A stretch of 64,000 nucleotides of DNA from Vibrio hippocampi (GCF_921292975.1 NZ_CAKLCM010000002.1:744001-808000), one strand, 5' to 3'. Shown: positions 18,443 to 28,281, counted from the stretch's first letter. Notes: generated from the sequence alone by a model not told the origin. A program made the numbers and translations.

Positions 18443-19906
18443 ATGACAAAATGCATCAATGCTCAATTTGAAGTAAATGAAAATGAAAATGTTTCTGGTG
18501 TATTGTCGGATGTTAAGAAGTATGCATTTAACTGTTGGTCATCAACGTACTTTTTTGTCGAAAATCACTCGAATATTTATGGAAAAACGCAGGACAATAA
18601 GACAATTTCGCTCCTTAATTGCTTGAGCAGCGAGTCATCGGCTTTCGGTATGGGGGGCGCGACGTATAGCAATATAATAACACCTCATGCTGTTCTCACA
18701 GGGAACAAACGTGTTGACCCTGATAATGACAAATTTTGCTCGATATCACTTGCAATCGGAAACTCGCAAGCTCTGCTTAATTTGTTTACGTCATTCGGAT
18801 ATATAAGTGCTCCTGACGATGAATTGGTAAGTCAGTTAAGCGCTCAGAAGTATGTATCACCATTTTCTACTGAACATAAGCCTATGCTTGCGTATTTCAA
18901 TGGAAACTTTGAGATATTTTCCCAAAACACAGAACTAGGCATTATTGAAGCTAACAACTATGTATCTACAGGAGGTGGATTTAATAGTGATGGTGTAAGC
19001 ATTCGAAATAAGGTGATGCTGAAGGTTAAATTCCATGATAGAAAGACCTTAAATGAAGCGCTGAATATCGCTCATAAAGTATCTTTACTTTTGCGATTTA
19101 TTGCTGGCGAGAGTCTTTTCTTTCAAGACTTAACGATATCAGACGAGTCAGATAGCAACTTTCAACTTCTTCACAATACGTATTCTTGGGGGGAAGCTCT
19201 AACTAGCAATAAATCAGGTAATCCGCTGATTGATATTTCAAGCGAAGATTTCCCACCGTTCCTAGCTTCTTGGTTAAGTCATGTTGATCGTGACATTGTT
19301 AGGTATAGTTTCTATGATGGTTTTCTAAAAGGGCGGAGCTATTCCTCTGACCGACTCATAAACGCAGCCAACATGTTCGATATTTTTCCTGCATCGAAAG
19401 GTAACACTAGGAAAGCGCTTAAGAAGGAAGAGTCCGAAAAACTCAAAAAACTTAAACTGCACATTAAAGAAGAATTTTCTGAACTGAATGAAATCAAGAA
19501 CTCTTTACTAATGTCGATTGGCTTACTTACGAGGAAGTCGCTTAAAGATCGAGTTAATGAAAGACTTTCCGTTATCGAAAGCTACCTTAAATCAAGAGAT
19601 TTCGATTTAGAGGATATAGAGCTAGTTCTGGGGTTAGCGATAAAAGCTAGAAACTACCATGTACATGGCTCCGAGTTTAAACAGCTTACTCCCCTTCAAA
19701 TGCATCAATATCAAGTTTTATTCACGTGCTTTTTCGAATTTATTTACGCAGTTAGTGAGCTTGTTGAATGTGGTTGGGGTGAAAGTCAGATTTCTCATCA
19801 GAATACGCGTCACCCAATTTTTGAGAATGAACAGTACCTAAAGTCTAAGATTATGTCATTAAAAAACACGGTTGCAGATAACCAAAAGCAAAAAGTAGCA
19901 AATTAG
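18443..19906 (+). CDS. ApeA-like HEPN RNase, candidate anti-phage protein
   Basis: 487 residues from the ATG; the frame is open about 117 nt further up, but that part lies at or before the predicted transcription start. The N-terminal two thirds resemble the ApeA N-terminal domain (GVLSDVKKYAFNCW, then MLAYFNGNFEIFS and TGGGFNSDGVSI). The C-terminal third is helical and ends in a HEPN motif: ARNYHVHG near residue 406 gives Arg-X4-His, the catalytic pattern of HEPN ribonucleases. ApeA was reported as a single-gene abortive-infection defence. Its position in an integrase-marked island at a tRNA fits. No RNase activity can be shown from sequence; the family call is from memory of ApeA-type proteins. 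Confidence 0.72.
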   Translation: MTKCINAQFEVNENENVSGVLSDVKKYAFNCWSSTYFFVENHSNIYGKTQDNKTISLLNCLSSESSAFGMGGATYSNIITPHAVLTGNKRVDPDNDKFCSISLAIGNSQALLNLFTSFGYISAPDDELVSQLSAQKYVSPFSTEHKPMLAYFNGNFEIFSQNTELGIIEANNYVSTGGGFNSDGVSIRNKVMLKVKFHDRKTLNEALNIAHKVSLLLRFIAGESLFFQDLTISDESDSNFQLLHNTYSWGEALTSNKSGNPLIDISSEDFPPFLASWLSHVDRDIVRYSFYDGFLKGRSYSSDRLINAANMFDIFPASKGNTRKALKKEESEKLKKLKLHIKEEFSELNEIKNSLLMSIGLLTRKSLKDRVNERLSVIESYLKSRDFDLEDIELVLGLAIKARNYHVHGSEFKQLTPLQMHQYQVLFTCFFEFIYAVSELVECGWGESQISHQNTRHPIFENEQYLKSKIMSLKNTVADNQKQKVAN

Positions 19907-20219
19907 CATTTCTATAATGCTTAAAGCTTCGTTATCTCCAAACTCTAAATGACGACCATTAAACAGTGAACCTTGACTGCCCCAACCAATCGTTAGGGCT
20001 TGTTAATTTACACACATTGATTTGTGATACTGTATTACCAAGAATTTTTTCGACTAACTTGGTGCTTAACCATACATAAGCTAATCCGAATCTTACTAAT
20101 ATAGTAAAATCGCTAACTCAGAAATGTCCAGTTGTGAGTTACGATGCTAGCAGGTCGTCAGTAGGATCTAGTCATGTTCCACGAACGTGCAAGATCGAGT
20201 ATGAGTCAGTACACTTTAC
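19907..20219. other. 313-nt gap within the island
   Basis: No ORF of note, tRNA, or repeat seen. The sequence is AT-rich, and I find no copy of the tRNA-Val 3' end that could be the right-hand attachment site. Confidence 0.5.
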
Positions 20220-20480
20220 TTAATCTTTCACGTTAGCTAATTTCTTCTTACGCTCAGCTTCCAGTTTAGCGATCTCGGCATTGTAGAAATCGTTGATTTC
20301 TTTCTTAGCTGCTACAACCTCTGGCGATTCACCAATTGAGATGCCACAGTTCTTAGCCATGCGATTAAGTGATGCTGTTGAACCAGAAAGGCTAAATGAC
20401 TCCCTGACCTGAAGCTCCCTGTCTTTAATTATCTTCAAAATCGCTTTGAACTGCTCATTAATAAAACTGTTGAGAACCAA
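20220..20480 (-). CDS. 86-residue hypothetical protein with charged coiled-coil tail
   Basis: Starts at TTG with AGAGG unusually close upstream, 12 nt after the stop of the neighbouring gene. The first half is a mixed helix (FINEQFKAILKIIKDREL). The second half, from EVVAAKKEINDFYNAEIAK onward, is a lysine/glutamate-rich helix that could be a coiled coil and resembles the tail of small nucleoid or phage H-NS-like proteins in composition only. It is the second gene of a two-gene unit. No family recognised. Confidence 0.5.
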   Translation of the reverse strand: MVLNSFINEQFKAILKIIKDRELQVRESFSLSGSTASLNRMAKNCGISIGESPEVVAAKKEINDFYNAEIAKLEAERKKKLANVKD

Positions 20481-20492
20481 AGCCTCTTAAAT

Positions 20493-21080
20493 CTAATCTT
20501 CTTTAACACCCAGCAATATTGTGCACTCCGAACGTCCAGCGGAGTGAAAGCTTGAACACAAGAAAGCATACTCTGAGAAATGATGGAGCAATGCCTTATT
20601 TGTTGCTTCATACTCACTTAAATCTGTTTGAGCATGAGCCAGATAAATGCCACCCACCACGACACCGATTGATTGAGTTTCCATAAAATCGACAGCGGCA
20701 GTTTTGTTGCTAAATGCAAATAGATAATCTGACGACTGATTCAAATTACGGATATCAGCCAAATCCACATTATTGGGCATTTCGTCTGAAAATAGCTTGT
20801 CAGATAAATTAACAACCACATCTTGAATAGCCGCCGCATTATTAGAAGGGTTATCGAACACAACCAGTTCAATGTGCTTTGCAGCACAAAGATGAGATAA
20901 CTCATCGCGTTGTTCTGGTAAAAGACCAGAGACAAACAAAGCATCATAGGAGCAGGTGGACAATGTCGTCTCGGTGAGTTGACTTGGTGAAATTAGTTGC
21001 CCGCTCTCTACTGAGATTAAATCAGGTAATGAGATCGCTAGTTGTAATTCATCATCTTCAAGAACTAGTGGCTCAAACAT
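20493..21080 (-). CDS. Hypothetical protein with faint FtsZ/tubulin-like middle region
   Basis: 195 residues with no signal or membrane segment. Two stretches recall FtsZ: YDALFVSGLLPEQRDE followed by HIELVVFD, in the order of the tubulin-signature loop and next strand, and IQDVVVNLSDKLFSD then NNVDLADIRNL, close to the FtsZ helix-7/loop pattern (normally NVDFADV). The GGGTGTG nucleotide loop is missing, replaced by GLLPEQRDE, so GTP binding is unlikely. It could be a degenerate FtsZ-like protein or coincidence. It is followed after 12 nt by the 86-residue gene, probably in one transcript. Function unknown. Confidence 0.5.
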   Translation of the reverse strand: MFEPLVLEDDELQLAISLPDLISVESGQLISPSQLTETTLSTCSYDALFVSGLLPEQRDELSHLCAAKHIELVVFDNPSNNAAAIQDVVVNLSDKLFSDEMPNNVDLADIRNLNQSSDYLFAFSNKTAAVDFMETQSIGVVVGGIYLAHAQTDLSEYEATNKALLHHFSEYAFLCSSFHSAGRSECTILLGVKED

Positions 21081-21520
21081 CTCGACTCCTTATCTATTGC
21101 AATGTTCACAACGAAATATATTCGCTTCACTCTTCAGGGAAAGATCACGAAATGCCATTATTTACCAAGGCTTTATGCGTGTTCACGATTGAAAGTACAG
21201 TATCGACTAACGTTTAAAAGCACAAATAAATTATTGAGAAATATAACGATTTTATTATTGCATCGTTTGAATTTAGATTACTGACCTATCTCTTGGTTTA
21301 GTGGAAGTTATTAGAAGTTACCGCTCTTGAGTCGACAATGCTTAGCGATGAACAAGTTTTTGAAAGCCATGTCTCGGAAACCACGCCGTGAAAACCCTAT
21401 CGGACAGGCAACGAAAATGACCCCTTTATCCGCACATTTCAAACTAATTCCCTCTTAAGCTAGATTCCTAATGTGAGTGTACTAATTTATTAACTATATA
21501 AACTTTGGTTTGCATAGTTA
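21081..21520. other. 440-nt intergenic region at the right edge of the island
   Basis: It separates the minus-strand hypothetical pair from the plus-strand histidine kinase, so it should hold two divergent promoters. I see no clear hexamer pairs, no tRNA fragment and no reliable short gene. The island's right boundary is probably here. Confidence 0.4.
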
Positions 21521-24500
21521 ATGATAATGACAACAAAAGAAGTCTGGAACACATTGTCAGTAAAGCAGAAGATCTTCGTGATGCTGTTTTTGCCGACCAC
21601 TTTAATCCTCTACTTAGCGTTTAGGCAGGTATCAGCGCTCAATACTCAGCTTCATGACATCAACAAAGCGGATCAATTGTCGCAATACTCGCAGGTGCTA
21701 TCCGAGCTTCATACGTTATCAACGGAAGCTCGTCTGTCGAGTGACAAGGTGGATTTTTCGCCGGTGGTTTCTCGGTTGGCGGTGCTCACTCCGCAAATTT
21801 TCTCTGCCAATGAACAGCCTCAAATAGAGGGCTTACTGAGTGACTTTCAAGATAGCGTGACTTCATTGTCGGAGGCGGGTGATCTTTATGAGCGGATTGA
21901 TTATGTCGATTGGCAGTCAGAAAGTTACCAAAACATACTGTTAGCGATGGAGAAAACACCGTTTGTGGCGCTTTCGCCAGAAGTCGCGGGGCATTTACAG
22001 GCCCTGTACCAAATTGAGTGGTTAATGTTTTGGGCGGAAGAAGAGATTTGGGCAGTCCAAACCCTGCTGACCGAATCGGTTGAGCAGGATCTGGTTATCG
22101 ACATTATCAACCAAATAGAGCAGTTGGTGACCAATCAACAGCTATTTGTGAATCGTTTTATTGCCATTAATGCCAATGCAAGTCAGGTCGGACTGTTGCT
22201 TAACACCTTCACCGATCCCGCATTTGAACGTAGCAGTGAGTTTCGCAATCAGATTTTAGTGCAGGAGAGTGTGAAACAACTTAGCGACGCTCAGCGAACA
22301 GACGGTTTAGCGTCTTTGGAAGCGCGATTGTTGCTGCTTGACGGCGTGTCTAATCAGATAGAAAAGCAATTGCGCGACGCAATGTCTTCAGCCATTAGTG
22401 ACTTTGAAAGTCAGAGAATCGCATTTTTAGCGGTGGTGCTGATACTGACGGCTTGTATCATTTTTATCGGTGTAAGTTTGTCGCATCGTATCGTGAGCAA
22501 CCTGAATTTGGTATTGCGCTTTCTTGATAATGCCGACGATCAAAGGCAACAATCCTTAATCGCGCAAATAAAAGGCCGAGATGAATTGAGTCGCTTTGCG
22601 CATGAAGTTGAGCGTTTAACCAACGAGCGTATTGAGGGTGAACAGAAGTTGGTTATCGCCAAAGAAGAAGCAGAAAGTGCGCGTGAAAAGGCCGTTATGG
22701 CAAGCAAAGCGAAAAGTAGCTTTTTGGCGAATATGTCCCATGAAATCCGTACCCCGCTCAATGGGGTGATCGGCATTTCTGAGGTGTTGGCAGAAACCGA
22801 CTTAAGCGCGCCACAAAAAGACTATGTTGACACGATCGAGACGTCGTCGCAGCTATTACTGAGTTTGATTAATGACATCTTAGACTTCTCGAAAATTGAG
22901 TCGGGCATGTTGCAGATTAACGCCCATTCAACACAGATACGTGAGACCGTTTATGATATTGCCTCTGTCGTCGCGCCCAAAATTAAAGAAAAGGGACTCG
23001 CTCTCCATGTTGATATCGACCCTGATGTTCCCAACCGAATTCTGGTTGATGACCATCGATTACGCCAAGTCTTTATGAACTTCATGTCAAATGCCGTCAA
23101 GTTTACGGAGAGTGGTGCGGTCACGTTAGGGATTCACTATTTAGGCGAAGCCGACAATATCGCCAAGCTGCAATTTGAGGTGATTGATTCAGGGATCGGG
23201 ATTGATAAGGCACGGCAAGCCAATATTTTTGAGGCCTTTGCACAAGAAGATGACACTACAACAAGGCAATTTGGAGGAACAGGGCTAGGACTGACCATTA
23301 GTACACAATTAATTGAATTGATGGGCGGACATATTCAGTTAGAGTCTGAAAAAGGGGTTGGCAGTCGCTTCTTCTTTGAGCTTGATGTCGGTATTGATAG
23401 GCATGATTATCAAGCCGTATCGCCATTGCAATACGATGAATTAGTACTGGTATGTGCTGATGCTGTATATCAAGAGCGTGTGCGGCGCGACTTGCACTAT
23501 TTTAACCTAAAGATTGATCGTGTTGCCTCGTCTCTTGAACAGGCAGAGGTTGACGATCCCAGCGTGAAGTCGATCCTGCTGGTTGTCGAGTCAGAGCAAA
23601 CGGTCGATATGTTGGGCTTGCGACGCTTACAGCAAGATAAGAGCAATACAAAGGTGTGCTTAATCCGACAGTTGGGCAGCACCAACCAAGACTTTGGTAG
23701 CAGCATTAGCGCGTTAGTGACGTATCCATTATTAGGTCATCGCCTCTACAAAGCGATGGAAGTTTGCAGTCAGCATTTTGAGCGTATGGATCCGATCGAG
23801 GATCAACCGCAAGTCGTCACCACACAAGAACTGGCGAAAGTGTTATTAGTAGAAGATAACGCGGTGAATCAGAAAGTGGCGAGTCTGCATCTTAAGAAAA
23901 TAGGCTGTACGTTTGATGTGGCGAACAATGGTCAAGAGGCGGTGCAAATGTTCAGTGACAACTCGGATTATACCTTGGTACTGATGGACTGCATGATGCC
24001 AGTGATGGACGGTTTTGTCGCGACTCAAGAAATTCGAAAATATGAAGCATCCAATCAAAAAGCGCGAACACCGATTATCGCTCTAACGGCGAGTATTATT
24101 GATGACGATATTCAGCTCTGTTTCGACTCCGGGATGGACGATTATGTACCTAAACCGTTTAAAGCGGATGTGCTTAAGGAAAAGATTTTAACGGCCATCG
24201 AGGCGAAACAAGCCAGTATCGAAGCCAAGCCACTCAAACGGCAGCAACCTCATCAGCAAAGTGAGCAAAAAGCTCAACAAGAGAGCGCGGTGAACTCCGG
24301 TAATGGTGTTGTGACAGCAAGCCATCAGGGGCGGATCCTGTTGGTTGAAGATAACTTAGTTAATCAAAAAGTGGCCTCATTGCACTTGCAAAAAGCTGGC
24401 TTTGACTATGTGATTGCCGGTGATGGAGAACAAGCATTGCAAACCTATATGGCAGATCAAAACTTTGACCTGATTTTAATGGATTGCATGATGCCAGTGA

Positions 24501-24697
24501 AAGACGGTTTTGGTGCGACCGAAGATATTCGCCGTTATGAAAAACAGCAAGCACTATCACCGACACCTATCATTGCGTTAACAGCGAGTGTGGTTGATGA
24601 CGATATTCAGAAATGTTACGACTCAGGGATGGATGGTTATGTGCCGAAACCCATTCGACGCGAAAAATTGCTTCATGAAATTCGCAATCTGATGTAG
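21521..24697 (+). CDS. Hybrid sensor histidine kinase with two receiver domains
   Basis: 1058 residues. Helix 1 is at 17-33 and helix 2 at 300-320, with a 265-residue, largely helical periplasmic sensor between them that may be NIT-like. A short HAMP-like and coiled-coil linker precedes the dimerisation domain with His407 in ANMSHEIRTPLNG. The ATPase has N and G boxes (FMNFMSNAVKF, GTGLGLTIS). A degenerate receiver-like region at about 635-755 is followed by two well-preserved receivers at 772-895 and 938-1058, each with VLLVEDN or ILLVEDN and a phospho-acceptor in LMDCMMP (about 825 and 988). The two receivers are very alike and probably duplicated. No HPt domain is present, so a separate phosphotransfer protein is needed. 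Signal unknown. Confidence 0.93.
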   Translation: MIMTTKEVWNTLSVKQKIFVMLFLPTTLILYLAFRQVSALNTQLHDINKADQLSQYSQVLSELHTLSTEARLSSDKVDFSPVVSRLAVLTPQIFSANEQPQIEGLLSDFQDSVTSLSEAGDLYERIDYVDWQSESYQNILLAMEKTPFVALSPEVAGHLQALYQIEWLMFWAEEEIWAVQTLLTESVEQDLVIDIINQIEQLVTNQQLFVNRFIAINANASQVGLLLNTFTDPAFERSSEFRNQILVQESVKQLSDAQRTDGLASLEARLLLLDGVSNQIEKQLRDAMSSAISDFESQRIAFLAVVLILTACIIFIGVSLSHRIVSNLNLVLRFLDNADDQRQQSLIAQIKGRDELSRFAHEVERLTNERIEGEQKLVIAKEEAESAREKAVMASKAKSSFLANMSHEIRTPLNGVIGISEVLAETDLSAPQKDYVDTIETSSQLLLSLINDILDFSKIESGMLQINAHSTQIRETVYDIASVVAPKIKEKGLALHVDIDPDVPNRILVDDHRLRQVFMNFMSNAVKFTESGAVTLGIHYLGEADNIAKLQFEVIDSGIGIDKARQANIFEAFAQEDDTTTRQFGGTGLGLTISTQLIELMGGHIQLESEKGVGSRFFFELDVGIDRHDYQAVSPLQYDELVLVCADAVYQERVRRDLHYFNLKIDRVASSLEQAEVDDPSVKSILLVVESEQTVDMLGLRRLQQDKSNTKVCLIRQLGSTNQDFGSSISALVTYPLLGHRLYKAMEVCSQHFERMDPIEDQPQVVTTQELAKVLLVEDNAVNQKVASLHLKKIGCTFDVANNGQEAVQMFSDNSDYTLVLMDCMMPVMDGFVATQEIRKYEASNQKARTPIIALTASIIDDDIQLCFDSGMDDYVPKPFKADVLKEKILTAIEAKQASIEAKPLKRQQPHQQSEQKAQQESAVNSGNGVVTASHQGRILLVEDNLVNQKVASLHLQKAGFDYVIAGDGEQALQTYMADQNFDLILMDCMMPVKDGFGATEDIRRYEKQQALSPTPIIALTASVVDDDIQKCYDSGMDGYVPKPIRREKLLHEIRNLM

Positions 24698-24828
24698 CGG
24701 TTTAGGTTTTTATAAAACAAATTGCAGAAAAGTCGCCGTGATCACGCTGTGGCGTATTCATGCTTTGAAACAAAATAAAAATAATTAAACTGTCACATGC
24801 GAGTTGTAAACCTCAGGAACAAGTAGTA

Positions 24829-27800
24829 GTGATAGATTCCCCTCTAGAAACCCCCCATGTCCTTAAGAATGGTCGCCCAACCATAGCAGTATTAGTCGGT
24901 TCAATGACGTCGCATTATCATGAAGGCATCATGCGAGGTGCTGCTTATATTGCGAGGCAAAAAAATTACAATGTTATCGGTTTTTGTGGTGGGGTAATCA
25001 ACTCCAGCGACCACCTTACGCTGGCAAGGGACAAGGTTTTCAAGTTGATTAATATGAACCTTATCGCCGGGGTTATCAGTCCGTTTAGTTCGCATATGCG
25101 CTTCGTAACAGGTGAAGAGAGTGAAGCCTTTGTCGCCCAATACAACAGCGTTCCGGTAGTTAATATTGGCAGTCATATTTCCGGATACACCAACGTTGTC
25201 GCTGACTACGAAGTGGCGTTTACAGAGTTATTTGACCACCTTTACCACACGCATGGCTATCGCAATATCATGCTGGTTCGAGGTCCTGAACATCACGCTT
25301 CGTCAGTGAGTCGAGCTAAGGTGTATAAGAAACTTCTCGAACAGTATCAGCTTCCCTACGACGACGACTTAGTCCTCAAGTGTGATTTAAAAAGGCGCAC
25401 AGCAAAAGCGGCGGTCGAGCACTATTTTGATCATGTGAATAAGCCCGTTGATGCGGTCATTGCCATCAGTGACAATCAAGCGTTAGGGGTGATTGATGCT
25501 TGTAAGGAGCGTGGTCTGCGCGTTCCTGAAGACATCGGTGTTATCGGTTCTATGGATTCATTGGAGGGTGCGTTTTCTTCCCCTTCGCTGAGTAGTATTA
25601 AAGAGCCTCTGTTTGAATTAGGGCAAGCGGCGGCTATTGAAGTCATCAACCAAATTGAAGGCAAGCCCGCAACCGTAGAAATCAAAATTCCGACTTCCTT
25701 AATCACTCGTGACTCATGCGGCTGCAACGCCTTGGAAACACGTAAGCGGCTTCATCAGGAGAGTTCGGCGTGTTCGACGGCAGTCGTTAACGGTCATGAT
25801 CCTATTTTTAAGGAGACTCAAGACTTCTTTGAAAAAACCATCGAGCAGCACAAAGGGGGCATTATTCGCGACGACGTGAATGTCATCCTGCGCCTATTCC
25901 AAGAGTCTATCTACAAAGGTGAGTTTAGTTCGCTGCTTACTGAATTACGCAACAAGCTGGAACACTCATTGCGCTCGGAAGATGTGGTGTTATGGCTGTC
26001 ATTAATTGCTCAACTTGAACTGAGTGCGCTGCGCTATTTGAAAGCGGCTGGCAATTCTATAACTTTGGTGGATTTTATTGCAGAGCTCACCACAATTAAA
26101 AATGAAGCGGAACAGATTACCTTTAAATTCCAAAGTTTTGAGACCGAATATTATCTCAACTACTTTAGAGCGATTGTAAACAACCTCAATGCGTCGTTCG
26201 ATCTCACTACCATTAAAAAGTACACCGTTGATATCTTGCAGTTGTCTGAGTTGTATATCCATATCTTCCATGATCCCAATGCGGAAAAACTCACGGCAAA
26301 AAATATCGTTTCAGTACGAAATAACCAGTTTATTGAGATTGAAAACAAAGATTTTTGCGCGCAAGAGTTGATACCACAAGGCGTAGAACCGTACCAAGGT
26401 TTATATACACTAATGGTGTTTCCACTCTCTTTTGGCAACAAACCCCTTGGCTTTATGACGACGAACCTAAGTGGTCGTAAGGGCACGGCATTTGAAAACT
26501 TGCGTGCCATCATTAGCTCAGCGCTGAAAAACGAAATGCTGATCCAAGACCTAAAACGAGCGGAAGAGCGTTTTAGTGACATTGCCCACAGCACCTCAAA
26601 CTGGTTGTGGGAAACCGATGCACAACATCGTTTCACGTATTGTTCTCACTCCTCAAATGATGTTATTGGCTACGCGCCCGATTTCTTGATGGGTAAAGAC
26701 ATTCACGAGTTGAATGTCGAGAGTGGTGATAGCTACATTCAAATGATGCATAACCATGAGGCTTTGGTGGAGATTGAGTGTTGGTATCAGCACCAGAATG
26801 GCCGCATTATCTGTTTGTTGATTTCCGCCAAACCGATCATCCACAAAGGGGTGTTTAGTGGCTATCGAGGTATCTTTGAGGATGTGACCGAGCAGCGCCT
26901 GCAAGAAGAAAAAATTAAGAGCCTCGCTTACTCCGATATCTTAACCGGATTACCCAACCGTACTTTGCTACACGAAAAGTTGCAGGAGACCATTCGTATC
27001 TCCAGCAAGTATGATCAGCAGTTTGCGTTGATGTTTATTGACCTCGACCATTTTAAAAACATCAATGATTCTATGGGGCATGCCGCGGGCGACCAACTCT
27101 TGGTGGAGTTAACGGAAAGATTAAACAACTCGATTCGTCGTTCAGACACGTTAGCCCGTTTGGGAGGCGATGAGTTTGTCATTATCCTTGCAGATATAGA
27201 CAATGAAGCCGAGGTGATTGATGTCGCTCATCGAATCTTCAAAAATCTACAACCTGCAATCGTGGTTCAAAACAAGTCAATTTATAGCACACTGAGCTTA
27301 GGTATCAGCATCTATCCAAACGATGGTTTGGAAGCAGAAACTCTGTTGAAGAAAGGCGACAGTGCGATGTATCAAGCCAAGTCCCAAGGGCGCAATGGCT
27401 ATGTTTTCTATGATACTGAGCTTGAGAAGAAGAACACACTACGCAATACCTATGAAGAAGTGTTGCGCGAAGCGCTCACCACGGACGGTTTTGTTCTGCA
27501 CTACCAACCCCAAGTTGATATTGAAACCAATCAGATTGTCGGCTTAGAAACCTTGGTGCGCATTGATAATGCGCAGATGGGAATCGTCGCCCCCAACCTG
27601 TTTATTCCATTAGCCGAAGAGTTGGGTCTGATTGGACAAGTCGATGAGTGGGTGTTTGAGCATACATGCGCCCAGTATGCCAAATGGCGTGAGCAAGGCT
27701 ATGTGCTGCCGCGATTGTCGATCAACCTATCGGCGATGCAGTTGCGTAATGATGCGGTGTTGATTCGATATACCGATATCTTGCAAAAGTATCAGGTTGA

Positions 27801-28224
27801 ACCGCGTCATATTCAGCTGGAGATTACCGAAAATGCGCTGATTGGTAATGAAAAAGTGGCCCTAGGGATCCTGCAAGGCTTTAAAGATTATGGTATTAGC
27901 ATTGCACTTGATGACTTTGGAACCGGATTTTCGTCACTGAGTTGTATCAATCTCTATCCTATCGACACGATCAAGATTGACCGTTCTTTTGTTAAAGATG
28001 CGGTCTATAACAAGCGCAACGAAGCCATCATTAAAGGCACGGTATTGATTGGTCAGAATCTACAATTAAAGATTATTGCCGAAGGGGTCGAGTCGCATGA
28101 ACAGTACACCTTTATCAAGCAAATGGGCTGCGATGAGATACAAGGCTTCTATTTCCATCGACCAGGACCCATCGAGGTGATTGAACCTCTGTTAACCAAG
28201 CAGTCGGTATACCAAGAATCTTAG
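24829..28224 (+). CDS. LacI-type sensor / PAS / GGDEF / EAL c-di-GMP protein
   Basis: 1131 residues from a GTG after CAGGA. Residues 15-300 form a LacI/periplasmic-binding-like sensor without a helix-turn-helix (IAVLVGSMTSHYHEGIMRGA, AVIAISDNQALGVI, DIGVIGSMDS). A helical linker leads to a PAS domain at about 581-700. The cyclase domain has an intact RLGGDEF near 778 with an RRSD inhibitory site just before it. The phosphodiesterase domain at about 870-1125 reads ETL instead of EAL but keeps DDFGTGFSSLS and KIDRSFV. It could make or degrade c-di-GMP; the ETL change keeps the metal-binding glutamate. A small molecule sensed in the cytoplasm is likely. It follows the kinase gene by 131 nt and may be functionally linked. 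Confidence 0.93.
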   Translation: MIDSPLETPHVLKNGRPTIAVLVGSMTSHYHEGIMRGAAYIARQKNYNVIGFCGGVINSSDHLTLARDKVFKLINMNLIAGVISPFSSHMRFVTGEESEAFVAQYNSVPVVNIGSHISGYTNVVADYEVAFTELFDHLYHTHGYRNIMLVRGPEHHASSVSRAKVYKKLLEQYQLPYDDDLVLKCDLKRRTAKAAVEHYFDHVNKPVDAVIAISDNQALGVIDACKERGLRVPEDIGVIGSMDSLEGAFSSPSLSSIKEPLFELGQAAAIEVINQIEGKPATVEIKIPTSLITRDSCGCNALETRKRLHQESSACSTAVVNGHDPIFKETQDFFEKTIEQHKGGIIRDDVNVILRLFQESIYKGEFSSLLTELRNKLEHSLRSEDVVLWLSLIAQLELSALRYLKAAGNSITLVDFIAELTTIKNEAEQITFKFQSFETEYYLNYFRAIVNNLNASFDLTTIKKYTVDILQLSELYIHIFHDPNAEKLTAKNIVSVRNNQFIEIENKDFCAQELIPQGVEPYQGLYTLMVFPLSFGNKPLGFMTTNLSGRKGTAFENLRAIISSALKNEMLIQDLKRAEERFSDIAHSTSNWLWETDAQHRFTYCSHSSNDVIGYAPDFLMGKDIHELNVESGDSYIQMMHNHEALVEIECWYQHQNGRIICLLISAKPIIHKGVFSGYRGIFEDVTEQRLQEEKIKSLAYSDILTGLPNRTLLHEKLQETIRISSKYDQQFALMFIDLDHFKNINDSMGHAAGDQLLVELTERLNNSIRRSDTLARLGGDEFVIILADIDNEAEVIDVAHRIFKNLQPAIVVQNKSIYSTLSLGISIYPNDGLEAETLLKKGDSAMYQAKSQGRNGYVFYDTELEKKNTLRNTYEEVLREALTTDGFVLHYQPQVDIETNQIVGLETLVRIDNAQMGIVAPNLFIPLAEELGLIGQVDEWVFEHTCAQYAKWREQGYVLPRLSINLSAMQLRNDAVLIRYTDILQKYQVEPRHIQLEITENALIGNEKVALGILQGFKDYGISIALDDFGTGFSSLSCINLYPIDTIKIDRSFVKDAVYNKRNEAIIKGTVLIGQNLQLKIIAEGVESHEQYTFIKQMGCDEIQGFYFHRPGPIEVIEPLLTKQSVYQES

Positions 28225-28281
28225 GCGAGAAACGGTATAGATTCGATGCGATAGAAGGGCAGAAGGATCATTAGTATCTCC

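Noticed and set aside
19907..21520. Right-hand attachment repeat of the tRNA-Val island
   Set aside because: I looked for a copy of the tRNA 3' end (GGTCGGACCCACCA) and found none here; the boundary stays undefined.
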